A DNA stretch of 64,000 nucleotides, from contig NZ_QJHB01000006.1 in NCBI RefSeq assembly GCF_003260275.1, positions 1 through 64,000 of the forward strand, written 5' to 3'. The number at the start of each line of letters is the position of its first letter. Within the stretch, counting starts at the first letter, position 1. The translations under genes were made by a program, and so were the position numbers. The DNA comes from Homoserinimonas sp. OAct 916 (GTDB taxonomy: Bacteria > Actinomycetota > Actinomycetes > Actinomycetales > Microbacteriaceae). Below are positions 14,544 through 23,260 of this stretch, piece by piece. A model generated the notes under the pieces. The model worked only from the letters and a program-made list of their open reading frames with translations. It made no database searches and was not told the DNA's origin.

Positions 14544-15968
14544 ATGACAAGGATCAAGTCGTCTCCGAAGCCGGGCACGCCACCTAGCGCCCACACCGGC
14601 ATCGGGGATCAGAACCAGCTCAATCCGTTGTTCGCGCGGGCGGGCGAAGCAACCGATTTTCCATTGAACCAGATCCCACCCGGCGAATCACTCCCTGAGA
14701 CGGCCTATCAGGTGGTGCACGACGAGGCGATGCTCGACGGTAACTCACGGTTGAACCTCGCCACGTTCGTCGGCACCTGGATGGATCCACACGCCAGCAG
14801 ACTCTACGCCGAGTCTGCCGACAAAAACATGGTCGACAAGGATGAGTACCCCCAGACGGCGGCGATCGAGGCCCGCTGTTGGAACATGCTCGCCCGACTG
14901 TGGAACGTTCCCGACCCAGGCAACACGATCGGAACATCGACCATCGGCTCGTCTGAGGCATGCATGCTCGGCGGTCTGGCACTGAAGCGTCGCTGGCAGC
15001 AGGCGCGTCGCGCCGCCGGCACGTCCACCGAACGCCCAAACCTGATCCTGTCGAGCGCAGTGCAGGTCTGCTGGGAGAAGTTCTGCAACTACTGGGACGT
15101 CGAAGCGCGTTACGTGCCCATCAGCGACGAGCACAAGGTGCTGGACGGCTTCGAGCTCGAGAAGTATGTCGACGAGAACACCATCGGTGTCGTCGCGATC
15201 ATGGGCGTCACCTACACCGGAATGTACGAACCGGTTGAAAAGATCGCGCAGGCACTTGATCGCATCCAGGCCGACACCGGGCTGAATGTGCCGATCCACG
15301 TCGACGGTGCATCCGGGGGAATGATCGCCCCGTTCTTGCAACCCGACCTGCGATGGGACTTCCGTGTTGAACGAGTCGCATCGATCAGCACGTCTGCGCA
15401 CAAGTATGGCCTCGTCTACCCGGGCCTCGGCTGGGTCATCTGGCGCACCATCGATGACCTGCCCAAAGACCTCGTCTTCGATGTGACGTATCTCGGCGGT
15501 CACATGCCGAGCTTCGCGCTCAATTTTTCGCGCCCGGGCGCCCAGGTCCTGTTGCAGTACTACCTGTTTCTGCGCCTCGGCTGGGATGGATACTACAAAG
15601 TGCAGAAAGCGTCACAGGATGTTGCGGTCTACCTCTCCGGTGAGATCGCCAAGATGCCGGCTTTCGAACTCTGGACTGAGGGCACCGACATTCCGGTCTT
15701 CGCCTGGCAGTTGAAGAAGGGGCACACCGACAAGTGGAACCTCTACCACCTGTCTGAGCGCCTTCGCTTGAAGGGCTGGTTGATCCCGGCCTACCCGATG
15801 CCAGACAACCTCACCGACATGGTTGTGCAGCGCATCGTGGTGCGCAACGGGCTCAGCCGCAACCTCGCAGAGAGCCTGGTGCTCGATATTGCCGAAGCAA
15901 CTGCGTACCTGGACGACTTGGAATCACCGATGCCGACCGAGGGTCTCGTCTCGACGTTCACGCATTAG
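14544..15968 (+). CDS. gadB: Glutamate decarboxylase
   Basis: A 474-residue PLP enzyme converting glutamate to GABA and CO2, consuming a proton. Visible marks: LNLATFVGTWMDP, IGTSTIGSSEACMLGGLALK (cofactor phosphate region), VHVDGASGGMIAPF-type Asp segment (HVDGASGGMIAPFLQP) and the PLP lysine in SISTSAHKYGLVYPGLGW. Length matches bacterial GadB. No gadC-type antiporter gene is nearby, so a role in acid resistance would need transport from elsewhere. The C-terminus ends in FTH, comparable to the His-containing tail involved in pH gating in E. coli GadB. The comparison is by eye. Confidence 0.95.
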   Translation: MTRIKSSPKPGTPPSAHTGIGDQNQLNPLFARAGEATDFPLNQIPPGESLPETAYQVVHDEAMLDGNSRLNLATFVGTWMDPHASRLYAESADKNMVDKDEYPQTAAIEARCWNMLARLWNVPDPGNTIGTSTIGSSEACMLGGLALKRRWQQARRAAGTSTERPNLILSSAVQVCWEKFCNYWDVEARYVPISDEHKVLDGFELEKYVDENTIGVVAIMGVTYTGMYEPVEKIAQALDRIQADTGLNVPIHVDGASGGMIAPFLQPDLRWDFRVERVASISTSAHKYGLVYPGLGWVIWRTIDDLPKDLVFDVTYLGGHMPSFALNFSRPGAQVLLQYYLFLRLGWDGYYKVQKASQDVAVYLSGEIAKMPAFELWTEGTDIPVFAWQLKKGHTDKWNLYHLSERLRLKGWLIPAYPMPDNLTDMVVQRIVVRNGLSRNLAESLVLDIAEATAYLDDLESPMPTEGLVSTFTH

Positions 15969-16069
15969 ATGCGCCGCCGACCGCGTGCTCGCTCTCGTGG
16001 GAGTCGCGATCCTTCTCTTTCTGCCGGTTTCGTTCTTGTCCTGCACTCAGGAAGGTGCAGCGCTGACGG

Positions 16070-16435
16070 TCAATTGACTGCTCGCTCATGGGCAGTCTGC
16101 ATCAGTCGACGCTCTCTCATCGCCAGGAACAGAGGGAAGGTGAACGCGAATGCGGTCACGCCAGACAACACGATGTACAGCCAAGCCCGCTTCATCCCGA
16201 GCCGGCGCGCCTCGACGATGATGAAGACGCTCCCCGCAATCGCCACGACCAGCAGATCTACTCCGAGCGAGTTGACCGCCGGGCCGCTGCCAAACCAGTC
16301 GCCCAGATAGTTGCGCAACTGCACCACGGACAAGATATTGAAATACAGTGTGCCGACGAGCCCGACCAGGCTCAGGCCCAAGAACACGAACGCGGTGGGG
16401 TTCCAGTTCTGAAGAATTCGCGGTGTCGTGGTCAT
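16070..16435 (-). CDS. DUF2834 membrane protein
   Basis: A 121-residue protein with three membrane segments (AFVFLGLSLVGLVGTLYFN, LLVVAIAGSVFIIVEARRLG, LYIVLSGVTAFAFTFPLFLAMRERRL) and the conserved EARRLGM[KR] segment of DUF2834 proteins. Role unknown. The start lies 6 nt after CAGAAT on the minus strand, so it may be leaderless. It ends 101 nt from gadB and converges with it. Confidence 0.8.
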   Translation of the reverse strand: MTTTPRILQNWNPTAFVFLGLSLVGLVGTLYFNILSVVQLRNYLGDWFGSGPAVNSLGVDLLVVAIAGSVFIIVEARRLGMKRAWLYIVLSGVTAFAFTFPLFLAMRERRLMQTAHERAVN

Positions 16436-16497
16436 GCACCTATTCTGCCCGGGAACAGCAGAGTCGGCGGCGGGCTACGCGGTGAGGTCTGCTTCGT

Positions 16498-16899
16498 TCA
16501 GCTCTCAGTGGACAATGAAGCCAACGCCGCGGTCAGGCGCTGCTTGGCATCGGCCGCGACGGCGTGCAGTGCGTCGTTGGCGGCGATCCCCATCATCGCG
16601 TCGGGGTCGATGGCCTCGACCACGGTGGTGGTCTCGTTCACGGATCGCACGACCACATTGCAGGGAAGCACGGCTGCGATCGCCATATCCGCCTGGATCG
16701 CTTCATAGGCCAGTGCCGGTCGGCAGGCGCCAAGAATGATCTGCGGTTCAATGTCGACATCGAGCTTCGCTTTCAGCGTGGCCTTGAGGTCAATCTCGGT
16801 GAGTACGCCGAATCCTTGGTCGGCAAGCGCAGTGCGCACGGCTGCCACCGTGTCGGCACATGGCTGGTTCATGGTGGCGGTAATGGTGTAGTCGCTCAT
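16498..16899 (-). CDS. DUF302-family protein
   Basis: A 133-residue protein with the DUF302 core: YTITATMNQPCADTVAAVRTALADQGFGVLTEIDL, LGACRPALAYEAIQADMAIAAVLPCNVVVR and EAIDPDAMMGI. The conserved Cys of LGAC and LPCNVVV are present. DUF302 genes in bacteria commonly travel with metal or sulfur-stress regulators. A CsoR-like operator lies 110 nt upstream. GAGG-type ribosome-binding sequence (GAGGAGTC) precedes the ATG. Confidence 0.88.
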   Translation of the reverse strand: MSDYTITATMNQPCADTVAAVRTALADQGFGVLTEIDLKATLKAKLDVDIEPQIILGACRPALAYEAIQADMAIAAVLPCNVVVRSVNETTTVVEAIDPDAMMGIAANDALHAVAADAKQRLTAALASLSTES

Positions 16900-17009
16900 G
16901 TGGGACTCCTCGGCTCTCGATGTTCATACAGAGGATTTCGATGGTGCACATTCAATAACTGTGTCGATACCCTGACTATGACGTGGTCTCGTGACCCCGC
17001 GAGATCAGT

Positions 17010-17025
17010 ATACCCTAGGGGGTAT
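17010..17025. promoter_or_regulatory. CsoR/CstR-like operator
   Basis: ATACCCTAGGGGGTAT is a near-palindrome with the C-tract/G-tract and flanking AT/TA pairs characteristic of operators bound by CsoR-family (copper or sulfur sensing) repressors. It lies between DUF302 and mftG and is oriented to serve DUF302. No csoR gene is in the window. Confidence 0.6.
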
Positions 17026-17044
17026 CTCTGCGCGCTTGCGAGTT

Positions 17045-18601
17045 CTACTTCGCTTTATTGCGTTTCATGAAATCTGCGACCATTTCGCCGATCAGGACTG
17101 CCGTCGCTGCTGGTCCTCGCGTGGGCGCCGTGGGCAGGATCGACGTGTCGGCGACCCGCAAGCCCTCGATCCCGTGCACTCGGCCATATTGGTCAACGAC
17201 GCTCGTCGGGTCGTCCGTTTTCCCGAGCTTTGCGCTCCCACAGAGGTGGAAAGCTGTGCCCAGAGTCTCCCGAATCCACTCGTCGAGAAGGTGGTCGTCA
17301 CAGAGAATAATTTCGGTCGGATTGGTGACTCGTTCGGCAAGTGGTCGAAACGGTTCTGAACGCACGATGCTGACGGCAACGCGGAGGCCTTCGCGTAGGC
17401 GGAATAGGTCTTCTGATTCGCCGAGATAGTTGTAGTCGATGCGCGGCTGCACCGATGGATCAGCTGATTGGAGGGTGATCTGCCCGCGTGAAACAGGCGC
17501 CTGCAGGGAAACCAGGAGTGTAAGCTCACCGGGCCTTACCGCATGGTGATCGATTTGAATCGGGTCCAGCAGGTCTCGACTCGACTTCAGCCACGGAATG
17601 ATCTCTACGTCACTCTCGTGCTCTGAGCCGTGCGTGGCGAAATTGAGACAGACCTGCATGGCCGGTGCGGTCGAGTTCTCCTCCAGGCCAGCTCGCGGCT
17701 CCCAGCTCAGCGAGACCTGTGGGTGGTCGCTGAAGTCGGCTCCCACCGGCAGGTCGGCGACCACAGGAATCCCGAGGTGTTCCAGCGCCGCCCGTGGCCC
17801 GATTCCCGAAACGAGCAGGATGTGCGGAGACTTGACTCCCCCGGCTGCGAGCACGATCTCGTCGCCCTCAATGACCGATACGATTCCATCACTCATCACC
17901 TCGACTCCGACGGCTCGTTGCCCCCGAAAGAGAACGCGGAGCACATAGGTGTCTCCGAGAACGGTCAGGTTCTTCCGAGCTCGCGCGGGGTTGATATACG
18001 CGATCCCGGTGTTGACCCGGATTCCGTCCGACACGTTCATGGGGATCGGGCCTACTCCCGGTGCTCTCTGGTCGTTCTTGTCGGGCTCGGCGGCGAAGCC
18101 CAGTTCGGTAGCGGCATTCGCGAAGGCGATCGCGATCGGGTTCTCCAGTGGGGCTCGATTCACAGGCATGGGCCCGGAGCCACCGTGGATCGCGCTCTCA
18201 CCGTATTGGTGATCGGACTCGAGCCGGCGGTACAACGGCAGAACCCTCTCCCAGTCCCACTCGTTGTTGCCGTTCGCCGCCCAGCGGTCAAAGTCCCGCT
18301 TCCTCGCTCGAACGAAATACGTGCCGTTGATCGTTGAAGAGCCGCCGAGGATGCGTCCTCGTGCAGTGGAATAGGGGCGGTCGGGGGTCAGATGGCTCTC
18401 GAATGACCAGTTGTTGGGATGATCCGGCCTTGCCCCCTGTACCGTCACAGCATTGAGCAGTTCCGTGGGGAACGTTTCAGTCGTCGCTGGTACGGGTCCA
18501 GCTTCCAGTAACAGGAGTGACCGCGCCGGGTCTTCGCTGAGCCTCGCGGCCAGAGGAGCTCCTGATGCTCCTGCCCCCACCACAATCACGTCGTATTTCA
18601 T
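17045..18601 (-). CDS. mftG: GMC oxidoreductase of the mycofactocin system (MftG-like)
   Basis: A 518-residue flavoprotein of the glucose-methanol-choline family. It starts MKYDVIVVGAGASGAPLAARL (FAD dinucleotide fold) with ARGRILGGSSTINGTYFVRAR (GMC signature 1), GGVKSPHILLVSGIGP (signature 2) and the catalytic His in LGTAFHLCGSAKLG near the C-terminus. MftG oxidises reduced mycofactocin and passes electrons to the respiratory chain. Position 24 nt after mftR and opposite the other mft genes supports this over choline dehydrogenase, though the motifs alone cannot separate them. Confidence 0.82.
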   Translation of the reverse strand: MKYDVIVVGAGASGAPLAARLSEDPARSLLLLEAGPVPATTETFPTELLNAVTVQGARPDHPNNWSFESHLTPDRPYSTARGRILGGSSTINGTYFVRARKRDFDRWAANGNNEWDWERVLPLYRRLESDHQYGESAIHGGSGPMPVNRAPLENPIAIAFANAATELGFAAEPDKNDQRAPGVGPIPMNVSDGIRVNTGIAYINPARARKNLTVLGDTYVLRVLFRGQRAVGVEVMSDGIVSVIEGDEIVLAAGGVKSPHILLVSGIGPRAALEHLGIPVVADLPVGADFSDHPQVSLSWEPRAGLEENSTAPAMQVCLNFATHGSEHESDVEIIPWLKSSRDLLDPIQIDHHAVRPGELTLLVSLQAPVSRGQITLQSADPSVQPRIDYNYLGESEDLFRLREGLRVAVSIVRSEPFRPLAERVTNPTEIILCDDHLLDEWIRETLGTAFHLCGSAKLGKTDDPTSVVDQYGRVHGIEGLRVADTSILPTAPTRGPAATAVLIGEMVADFMKRNKAK

Positions 18602-18625
18602 ATCGATCTTCTGCAGGCGCTGGTT

Positions 18626-19270
18626 TCAGGACGATTCTTTGTCCAGTGGCTGGGCGCTCCCATTGCTGAAGGTGCCCGTGAGTACTACGAACGCCGCCTC
18701 CAAGAGGTCCAGAAGGTTGGCCTGTTCGTCCGCCAACCATTGTTCGTATGCGGCTAGTGACGCCCCGAGGCAGGCCCAACCGATGGCTTGAGGGCGAAGA
18801 CTGGCCGCCTCGATGTTTTCTCGCCGCGCAACGTATTCGGCGATCACCTGGCGCCAGGCCGCGTACCGCAGCGTCGAGTGGGCGATGAGGGCCGGAACTG
18901 TGAGAAGGAGTTGCATTCGTGCCCGGTGGTAAGGCAGTTCGTCGTCGGGAAAGCGATTGAATTCGATCACCGCCGAGGTCAGGGCATCGACCAGGGGAAG
19001 CGCGGATGGCAGGTTGTCCAAGTGCTTCTTCAATCCCTCGAGTTCGAGGTCGAAGTCGCCCCACGCCAGATCACTCTTCGATGCCGAATAACGAAAAAGG
19101 GTTCGTCGCCCGATACCTGCGGCTTCGGCGATGTCATCAGTCGTCGTCTCGTCGAAACCCCGCGTGCTGAACAATTCGAGCGCGACGCGGCTGAGCTCCG
19201 CACGCGACGTGGCAGGTTTTCGGCCAAGCCTGCGGGCCTCGGGCTCCCTGAGCGCATTCTGCAGAGCCAT
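18626..19270 (-). CDS. mftR: Mycofactocin-system TetR regulator
   Basis: A 214-residue TetR protein with the DNA-binding domain ELSRVALELFSTRGFDETTTDDIAEAAGIGRRTLFRYSASKSDL, closely resembling MftR, which represses mft and MFT-dependent genes and responds to acyl-CoA. The ATG at 19270 is preferred because GGAAGGGGG precedes it; an in-frame GTG at 19297 falls inside the operator palindrome at 19292-19306. It heads the mftR-mftG operon and is divergent from the SDR-AAA-VWA-mftDF genes. Confidence 0.88.
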   Translation of the reverse strand: MALQNALREPEARRLGRKPATSRAELSRVALELFSTRGFDETTTDDIAEAAGIGRRTLFRYSASKSDLAWGDFDLELEGLKKHLDNLPSALPLVDALTSAVIEFNRFPDDELPYHRARMQLLLTVPALIAHSTLRYAAWRQVIAEYVARRENIEAASLRPQAIGWACLGASLAAYEQWLADEQANLLDLLEAAFVVLTGTFSNGSAQPLDKESS

Positions 19271-19291
19271 CTGGATCAACCCCCTTCCGTT

Positions 19292-19306
19292 TGGCACTGA
19301 GTGCCA
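19292..19306. promoter_or_regulatory. Putative MftR operator, copy 1
   Basis: TGGCACT-G-AGTGCCA is a perfect palindrome 21 nt upstream of the mftR start in the mftR/SDR divergent region. The core GGCACTGAGTGCC recurs at 26939-26951 before the fourth SDR gene and I found it nowhere else in the window. Confidence 0.7.
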
Positions 19307-19507
19307 TTACGCTGATTGAAACCTCAGTTTTTCGCCGCAGTCGTCGATTTCAAGGAGGGATTCCATGAAGCGTACCCGGTTCACCCGAGCTTATTGCAAC
19401 GCCCAGGACGTCATTCTCGCACCACCATCGTCGGTGCAGACTTTCGGGCGCCCACGTACCGTCACAGCGCAGGATCACTCGATCCTGCCCACAGAAAGGT
19501 AAAAATC

Positions 19508-20341
19508 ATGGGAAGAGTAGAAGGCAAGGTCGCATTCATCACGGGTGCGGCACGTGGGCAGGGCCGCAGCCACGCCCTGCGCCTGGCCCAAGAGGGTGCA
19601 GACATCATCGCGATCGACGTCTGTGAAGACGCCCCGGGAATTTCATACCCGATGGCGACGGAAGAAGACCTGGCAGAGACAGTCCGTCAGGTCGAGGCGC
19701 TGGATCGTCGAATCATTGCCACCAAAGCGGACGTGCGGGATTTTAATGCGGTGAAGGCCGTGGTGGATGACGGTGTGGAGCAATTGGGAAGACTTGACAT
19801 CGTGTCTGCGAACGCAGGGCTCGGGTCCAGCCCATATCTGGCTGAGGAGATACCGGAAGATATCTGGACGGACATGATCAACGTCAATCTGTCTGGGGTC
19901 TGGCGCACCGCCAAAGCGGCGATCCCTCACCTCAAGGCGGGTGAACGCGGTGGCTCGATCATTCTGACCAGCTCCGCAGCGAGCCTCACTGTATATCCGA
20001 ATATCGGTCACTACACCTCAGCCAAGCACGGTGTGGTCGGGCTGATGCGGGCCCTGGCGGTCGAGCTGGCTCCATTCATGATCCGTGTCAACAGCATCCA
20101 TCCGACAACGGTGGACACCGACATGATTATGAACGACGCGGCGTTCAAGCTGTTCCGGCCGGATCTGGAGAATCCAACTCGGGAGGATTTTGCGGTTGCG
20201 GCACAGGGGCTCAACGCGTTGCCCATCCCCTGGGTTGAATCGGTCGACATCAGCAACGCACTGCTATTCCTTGCATCAGACGAAGCCCGCTACATCACTG
20301 GGGTGGCTCTCCCGGTCGATGCCGGTGCCGTTATCAAGTAA
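19508..20341 (+). CDS. Mycofactocin-coupled SDR oxidoreductase, copy 1
   Basis: A 277-residue short-chain dehydrogenase starting MGRVEGKVAFITGAARGQGRSHALRLAQEGADII. The TGxxRGQGR cofactor loop, NAG in SANAGLGS, and the catalytic Tyr/Lys in HYTSAKHG are present. The extended insert after the first beta-alpha unit (SYPMATEEDLAETVRQVEALDRR) marks the MFT-coupled group, which holds NAD(P) tightly and hands electrons to mycofactocin. First gene of the plus-strand run, 50 nt ahead of the second SDR. Substrate unknown, probably an alcohol or a ketone. Confidence 0.9.
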   Translation: MGRVEGKVAFITGAARGQGRSHALRLAQEGADIIAIDVCEDAPGISYPMATEEDLAETVRQVEALDRRIIATKADVRDFNAVKAVVDDGVEQLGRLDIVSANAGLGSSPYLAEEIPEDIWTDMINVNLSGVWRTAKAAIPHLKAGERGGSIILTSSAASLTVYPNIGHYTSAKHGVVGLMRALAVELAPFMIRVNSIHPTTVDTDMIMNDAAFKLFRPDLENPTREDFAVAAQGLNALPIPWVESVDISNALLFLASDEARYITGVALPVDAGAVIK

Positions 20342-20390
20342 CAACAAGTGCGAAGCGGATAAACGCTCGGTCGTACAGGAAGAGGAAATC

Positions 20391-21230
20391 ATGGGAACGC
20401 TTGAAGGAAAAGTTGCATTCATCACCGGCGCGGCACGAGGACAGGGTCGCAGCCATGCACTTCGGCTGGCGAAGGAGGGCGCTGACATCATCGCTGTAGA
20501 CCTCTGCGATGGAGTCGACAGTGTGGCTGATTTCTATGCACCTGCAACACCAGAAGATCTCGCCGAAACGGTCAAACAGGTTGAAGAGCTTGATCGCCGA
20601 ATCTTCGCTGTCGAAGCAGACGTACGAGATATTGACGGCCTCACCAAGGCGGTCAATGATGGTGTGGCCCAACTTGGGCGGCTCGATATCGTGGTGGCAA
20701 ACGCCGGCATCTTCACATTCGGCTCAGACACCCACAAAGTAGACGAGCAGTCGTGGCAAGATCTCATGGACATCAACCTGACCGGTGTCTGGCACACCTA
20801 CAAGGCTGCTGCGGAGCATCTCATTGCTTCAGGTGCGGGTGGGTCGGTCATCATCATTTCGTCGTTGGCCGGATTCAAGGGCTTGGCGAACGTCGCGGCC
20901 TACACCACCACAAAACATGGGCTCGGTGGTTTGATGAAGGTGCTCGCGAATGAGTTGGGCCCTCTCGGAATCCGGGTCAACACGATCCATCCGAATGCGA
21001 TCGACACGATGATGGTGAAGAACGAGCACACCTACAAACTGTTTCGTCCTGATCTCGAACACCCCGAGGCGGAGGATGCTGAGGCCGCGTTCGCCGGGTT
21101 GAACCCGATGGGCAAAGCCTGGATCGAGCCGATTCATGTGTCGAATGCCGTTGCGTGGCTGGCATCCGACCAGTCGTATTACGTCTCCGGTGCTCAGATC
21201 CCCGTGGATGGCGGAGCTGCAATCAAGTAA
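20391..21230 (+). CDS. Mycofactocin-coupled SDR oxidoreductase, copy 2
   Basis: A 279-residue paralogue of the preceding gene: MGTLEGKVAFITGAARGQGRSHALRLAKEG, the MFT-type insert ATPEDLAETVKQVEELDRR, VVANAGIF and the active-site Tyr/Lys in AAYTTTKHGLGG. A GGAAGAGGAA ribosome-binding site lies upstream. Sequence divergence from copy 1 in the substrate-binding half (KNEHTYKLFRPDLEHP versus NDAAFKLFRPDLENP) is modest, so the pair likely arose by tandem duplication and handle related substrates. Confidence 0.9.
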   Translation: MGTLEGKVAFITGAARGQGRSHALRLAKEGADIIAVDLCDGVDSVADFYAPATPEDLAETVKQVEELDRRIFAVEADVRDIDGLTKAVNDGVAQLGRLDIVVANAGIFTFGSDTHKVDEQSWQDLMDINLTGVWHTYKAAAEHLIASGAGGSVIIISSLAGFKGLANVAAYTTTKHGLGGLMKVLANELGPLGIRVNTIHPNAIDTMMVKNEHTYKLFRPDLEHPEAEDAEAAFAGLNPMGKAWIEPIHVSNAVAWLASDQSYYVSGAQIPVDGGAAIK

Positions 21231-21269
21231 CCCGAACCAGACCATGAGTGACAGCAGCAGGGAGAGACA

Positions 21270-22181
21270 GTGACTACAAGCGCCATCGCCGACGCGAGGG
21301 AGCGCATCGCATCGCACCTCATCGGGCGTGAGCATGAGCTTGAACTCACGCTGGCCGCCGTAGCGGCTGGGCGGGATATTGTGCTGGAGGGTCCACCGGG
21401 CACCAGTAAGACGACCATGCTCAAGGCCATCGCCGAGGAGTGGGGAATCCCACTGATGTTCGTCGAGGGCAATGCCGATCTGACCCCCGCGAAGCTCGTC
21501 GGTCACCACAACCCGGCGCGAGTGTTGCGCGAGGATTACAGCGCGGACAACTTTGTCGCGGGCCCATTGGTCGAGGCAATGCAACAGGGCGGCTTCCTCT
21601 ATATCGAGGAGTTCAATCGGGCGCCAGAGGATACCTTGAACACCTTGCTGGCTGCGATGGCCGACCGCTCGATTGCGGTGCCCAGGGTGGGAATCATTCA
21701 AGCCCAGCCAACTTTCCGGGTGATCGCATCGATGAACCCGTACGACAGCGTGGGAACGACCCGGCTCTCGACCAGTGTGCACGATCGCCTGAACCGCCTC
21801 GCGATCGGTTATCAGGACGAGGAGGCCGAACGCGGCATTGTCGCGCTGCGCAGTCAGGTCTCCGGCGACCTGGGCCAGCAGCTCATCGCGGATGCGGCTG
21901 CGGTGACCCGTGCAACCCGGCGGCACCCGGATGTACGACAGGGCAGCAGTGTGCGCGGGGCCATCGACTGCGTTCTAGTGGCCGAGCAACTCGCCGGGCT
22001 GCGCGGTGTGCTCTCGCATGAGGACCAGGGGTACCAGCCGCTGGTCTACGACGCGATGGTGGTTGCCCTGTCCGGACGCATCCATCTCGATGAGGCAGCC
22101 GAAACAACACCGGAGCGCGTGCTCCGCGAGATCTGGGAAGACCATTTCATCTTGGAACCCGCAGCCGCGGCTCCGGGCTGA
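21270..22181 (+). CDS. MoxR-type AAA ATPase
   Basis: A 303-residue ATPase from a GTG behind AGGGAGAGA. Walker A LEGPPGTSKTT, Walker B GGFLYIEEFNRAPEDT, sensor 1 VIASMNPYD and the arginine-finger region STSVHDRLNRLAIGY identify the MoxR group, in which ATPases work with a VWA protein to assemble or metal-load enzymes. The VWA partner follows at 22290. Its place between MFT-coupled dehydrogenases suggests it matures one of the redox enzymes of this island; that is inference. Confidence 0.9.
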   Translation: MTTSAIADARERIASHLIGREHELELTLAAVAAGRDIVLEGPPGTSKTTMLKAIAEEWGIPLMFVEGNADLTPAKLVGHHNPARVLREDYSADNFVAGPLVEAMQQGGFLYIEEFNRAPEDTLNTLLAAMADRSIAVPRVGIIQAQPTFRVIASMNPYDSVGTTRLSTSVHDRLNRLAIGYQDEEAERGIVALRSQVSGDLGQQLIADAAAVTRATRRHPDVRQGSSVRGAIDCVLVAEQLAGLRGVLSHEDQGYQPLVYDAMVVALSGRIHLDEAAETTPERVLREIWEDHFILEPAAAAPG

Positions 22182-22289
22182 AGGGATGTTGAAGTAGATT
22201 CGCCACTCACGCGCGAATCTCAACGGCAACCGGCCCGCGCGCGTCGGCCGCTGCGACGCAAGCCCAAGCAACTCGAGGAGGATCCGACT

Positions 22290-23168
22290 ATGTTCAGCCC
22301 ATCATCCTCTGGGGCTGGCATGGTGTTGCGCGCCGAACCGGGCAGAGGGCGACTGGTACCGAAATCACCGGGAGGGGGCAGTGCGCCGGGCGAAACGGGC
22401 GAACCGGCCGCCCTGCTCGCCGCAGACCTCGAAATGATCACCCCGGATCCGGCGGTGCGTGCGCGAGCGCGAGAGATCGCTTCTCGGCTGGCCGTACCGA
22501 GGCCGAAGGCGGATGCCTTGGGCCGGCGCGGCTCTGGCACCTTGGCGAGCCTGCCCTATCGTGGTGGGTCCGACGACATAGATCTTGATCGAACAATCGA
22601 AGTGCTCGCCGAGCGACCGGTGCCCGACGACGAGGACATCATCGTGCGCGACCGCGTGCGCACGAAGCGGTCCGTGGTGCTGGTCGTAGATGTGTCTGGG
22701 TCGATGAAGGGCGATCGTGTGCAGACCGCCGCTGCGGCGGTCGGTGCGCTGGCGGCACACCTGCGACATGACTCGCTCGCCGTCATCGCGTTCTGGTCGG
22801 ATGCCGCGATCCTCCTCGAGCTCGGAGAGCCGATCAAACCGATGGACCTGCTTGACGCAATGCTGGGCATCCCGGCTCGGGGGCTCACGAACGTCGCGTT
22901 CCCGCTGCAATTGGCGAGTAGACAGCTCGCCCGTGTGCCTGCTCGCGACGCCCGCGTCGTCTTGCTCTCTGATTGCGTGCACAATGCCGGTCCCGATCCG
23001 CGCGAGAGCGCGGCGAGGCTTCCCCGGCTCGACGTGCTCATCGACGTCGGCGGGGAGAAAGACGTCGAACTCGGTCGTGATCTCGCCCGATTCGGGCACG
23101 GCGAGACCCGCCTCATACGGGGCTACCGTGACGTCGCGCCAGCATTGAGCGAATTGTTCCACACCTGA
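22290..23168 (+). CDS. VWA-domain protein, partner of the MoxR-type ATPase
   Basis: A 292-residue protein with a C-terminal von Willebrand A domain. The metal-ion-dependent adhesion site reads VVLVVDVSGSMKG (DxSxS), with the Thr of GLTNVAFPLQLA and the Asp of VVLLSDCVHN completing it. The N-terminal half is variable and charged. GAGGAGG lies just before the ATG. Adjacent MoxR/VWA pairs usually act together in cofactor insertion or complex assembly; the client here is unknown. Confidence 0.88.
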   Translation: MFSPSSSGAGMVLRAEPGRGRLVPKSPGGGSAPGETGEPAALLAADLEMITPDPAVRARAREIASRLAVPRPKADALGRRGSGTLASLPYRGGSDDIDLDRTIEVLAERPVPDDEDIIVRDRVRTKRSVVLVVDVSGSMKGDRVQTAAAAVGALAAHLRHDSLAVIAFWSDAAILLELGEPIKPMDLLDAMLGIPARGLTNVAFPLQLASRQLARVPARDARVVLLSDCVHNAGPDPRESAARLPRLDVLIDVGGEKDVELGRDLARFGHGETRLIRGYRDVAPALSELFHT

Positions 23169-23260
23169 GCATTGATCAATCGCCACAACTTAACACAGAA
23201 GAACTGCGCGGATTCGCAGTCACAAGAATCACATAACCGAAGAATCAAGGAGAGGTCATC

